From Balneolaceae bacterium (GTDB taxonomy: Bacteria > Bacteroidota > Rhodothermia > Balneolales > Balneolaceae), in contig SLGA01000237.1 of the NCBI GenBank assembly GCA_007123985.1, positions 1 through 5,687 on the forward strand: a stretch of DNA of 5,687 bases. The letters are read 5' to 3'. Below, one piece after another: positions 4,905-5,687 of this stretch. The translations under genes and the position numbers were made by a program. Within the stretch, counting starts at the first letter, position 1; the number at the start of each line of letters is the position of its first letter. Below the pieces are notes generated by a model. It did not search any database, was not told the origin of the DNA, and saw nothing but the letters and a program-made list of their open reading frames with translations.

Positions 4905-5687
4905 ATGAATAAAACTGTTACCGGGAAAATATCATGGAAAGACATCTTCGGTGTTGTAAGTGATTATTACGAACTTACAAAACCGGGGATAACGTTCACC
5001 GTTTTAGCAAGTATGCTCATTGGCTTTCTGATGGGATCAGCGGGTGGTGTGAATGTTGTATTGATGATTCACGCCATTTTTGGAACCTATCTGATTGCAG
5101 CCGGTACTGCTGCCCATAATATGTTTTTGGAGAGAAATCTGGATGGTTTGATGAGACGAACCAGCAGAAGGCCGCTTCCGGCATACCGAATCAACCCCCG
5201 CCAAAGTTCAATTTTTTCACTTTCGCTCATTTTTCTGGGGTTAATCTATCTACTCGTTATGGTTAATCCGGTAGCAGGTTTTGTATCGTTGGCAACAACT
5301 GTAATTTACCTTTTTGCCTATACACCACTTAAGCGTATATCAGCTCTGAATGTGTTTGTAGGTGCCATTCCGGGTGCACTGCCGGTTGTTGGCGGATGGG
5401 CTGCAGCTACCGGTACCGTTTTTGAGCATGGAATGTGGATACTCTTTGGTGTGATCTACTGCTGGCAAATACCCCATGTCATATCAATTGCCTGGGTTTG
5501 CAGAGACGATTATGAGCACGCCGGTTTCAAAATGTTACCTAAAAACGATCCCCACGGCATTAAGGCAACACTTTGGGTAATTCTACCTCTGCTTATTTTA
5601 TTCCCAACCGTTTATAAGCTCTATGTAATGGATCTTGTGAGCTGGCTCTACCTGGCCGGTTCTGTGATAACCACAATCGGTTTCACC
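4905..5687 (+). CDS. ctaB: Heme O synthase (protoheme IX farnesyltransferase), 3' end outside window
   Basis: The first 261 residues of a UbiA-superfamily membrane prenyltransferase, in frame to the last base of the window; the family is about 290-300 long, so roughly 30-40 residues are missing. It transfers a farnesyl group to protoheme, giving heme O. The N-terminal segment has YYELTKPGIT (21-30). The first Asp-rich loop is N72-x3-E76-x3-D80-x2-M83, then RRTSRRPLP (84-92), with Glu for the first Asp, a variant I recall from other heme O synthases. YTPLKR (139-144) and PGALPVVGGWAA (156-167) follow, then the second loop CWQIPHV (186-192) and DDYEHAGFKMLP (201-212). Membrane helices alternate with these loops. 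ATG 4905 is chosen because the family's short polar N-terminus precedes YYELTKPG; no Shine-Dalgarno is present. It is divergent from ctaA, 138 bp apart, so both late steps of heme A synthesis could be controlled together. Confidence 0.95.
   Translation, partial: MNKTVTGKISWKDIFGVVSDYYELTKPGITFTVLASMLIGFLMGSAGGVNVVLMIHAIFGTYLIAAGTAAHNMFLERNLDGLMRRTSRRPLPAYRINPRQSSIFSLSLIFLGLIYLLVMVNPVAGFVSLATTVIYLFAYTPLKRISALNVFVGAIPGALPVVGGWAAATGTVFEHGMWILFGVIYCWQIPHVISIAWVCRDDYEHAGFKMLPKNDPHGIKATLWVILPLLILFPTVYKLYVMDLVSWLYLAGSVITTIGFT

Noticed and set aside
1..5687. CRISPR array, insertion sequence or prophage genes
   Set aside because: No regularly spaced repeats, transposase, integrase or phage protein is seen anywhere in the window.

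Overview
The window looks like a chromosomal segment of an aerobic, moderately AT-rich bacterium. The Bacteroidota/Balneolota assemblage is the best guess. This is inferred from three things: start codons without Shine-Dalgarno sequences, TAnnTTTG-like -7 promoter boxes before two genes, and the style of the MerR, CtaA and CtaB proteins. No gene here fixes the genus, and no complete mobile element or CRISPR array is present.

Layout. (1) Positions 38-209 hold a small tRNA cluster, tRNA-His(GTG) then tRNA-Glu(TTC), closed by a strong intrinsic terminator. The last 22 bases of tRNA-Glu plus this terminator recur 146 bp downstream as an exact 63-bp direct repeat. This is either a scar of site-specific integration at a tRNA 3' end or a partial tandem duplication. 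(2) Positions 468-1154 encode a classical short-chain dehydrogenase/reductase with all catalytic residues. (3) Positions 1155-1620 form a 466-bp gap. Its first part is AT-rich with a 9-bp inverted repeat. Its second part (about 1296-1591) has higher GC and is packed with consecutive hairpins preceded by a promoter-like sequence. I read it as a candidate structured non-coding RNA of no family I recognise, and it is the most interesting part of the window.

(4) On the minus strand, 3469-1621, is a two-gene unit: a DPM1/ArnC-like family 2 glycosyltransferase with two C-terminal membrane helices, overlapping by 8 bp a SAM-dependent methyltransferase that also has a hydrophobic C-terminal segment. 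Together they suggest modification of a lipid-linked or envelope glycan. (5) A short MerR-type regulator (3492-3830) is divergent from the glycosyltransferase and ends 3 bp from a convergent gene. (6) The right end is a heme A module: ctaA/COX15 (heme O to heme A, minus strand) and ctaB (protoheme to heme O, plus strand, cut by the window end), divergent across 138 bp. They act in sequence to make the cofactor of an aa3-type cytochrome oxidase, so the organism respires oxygen.
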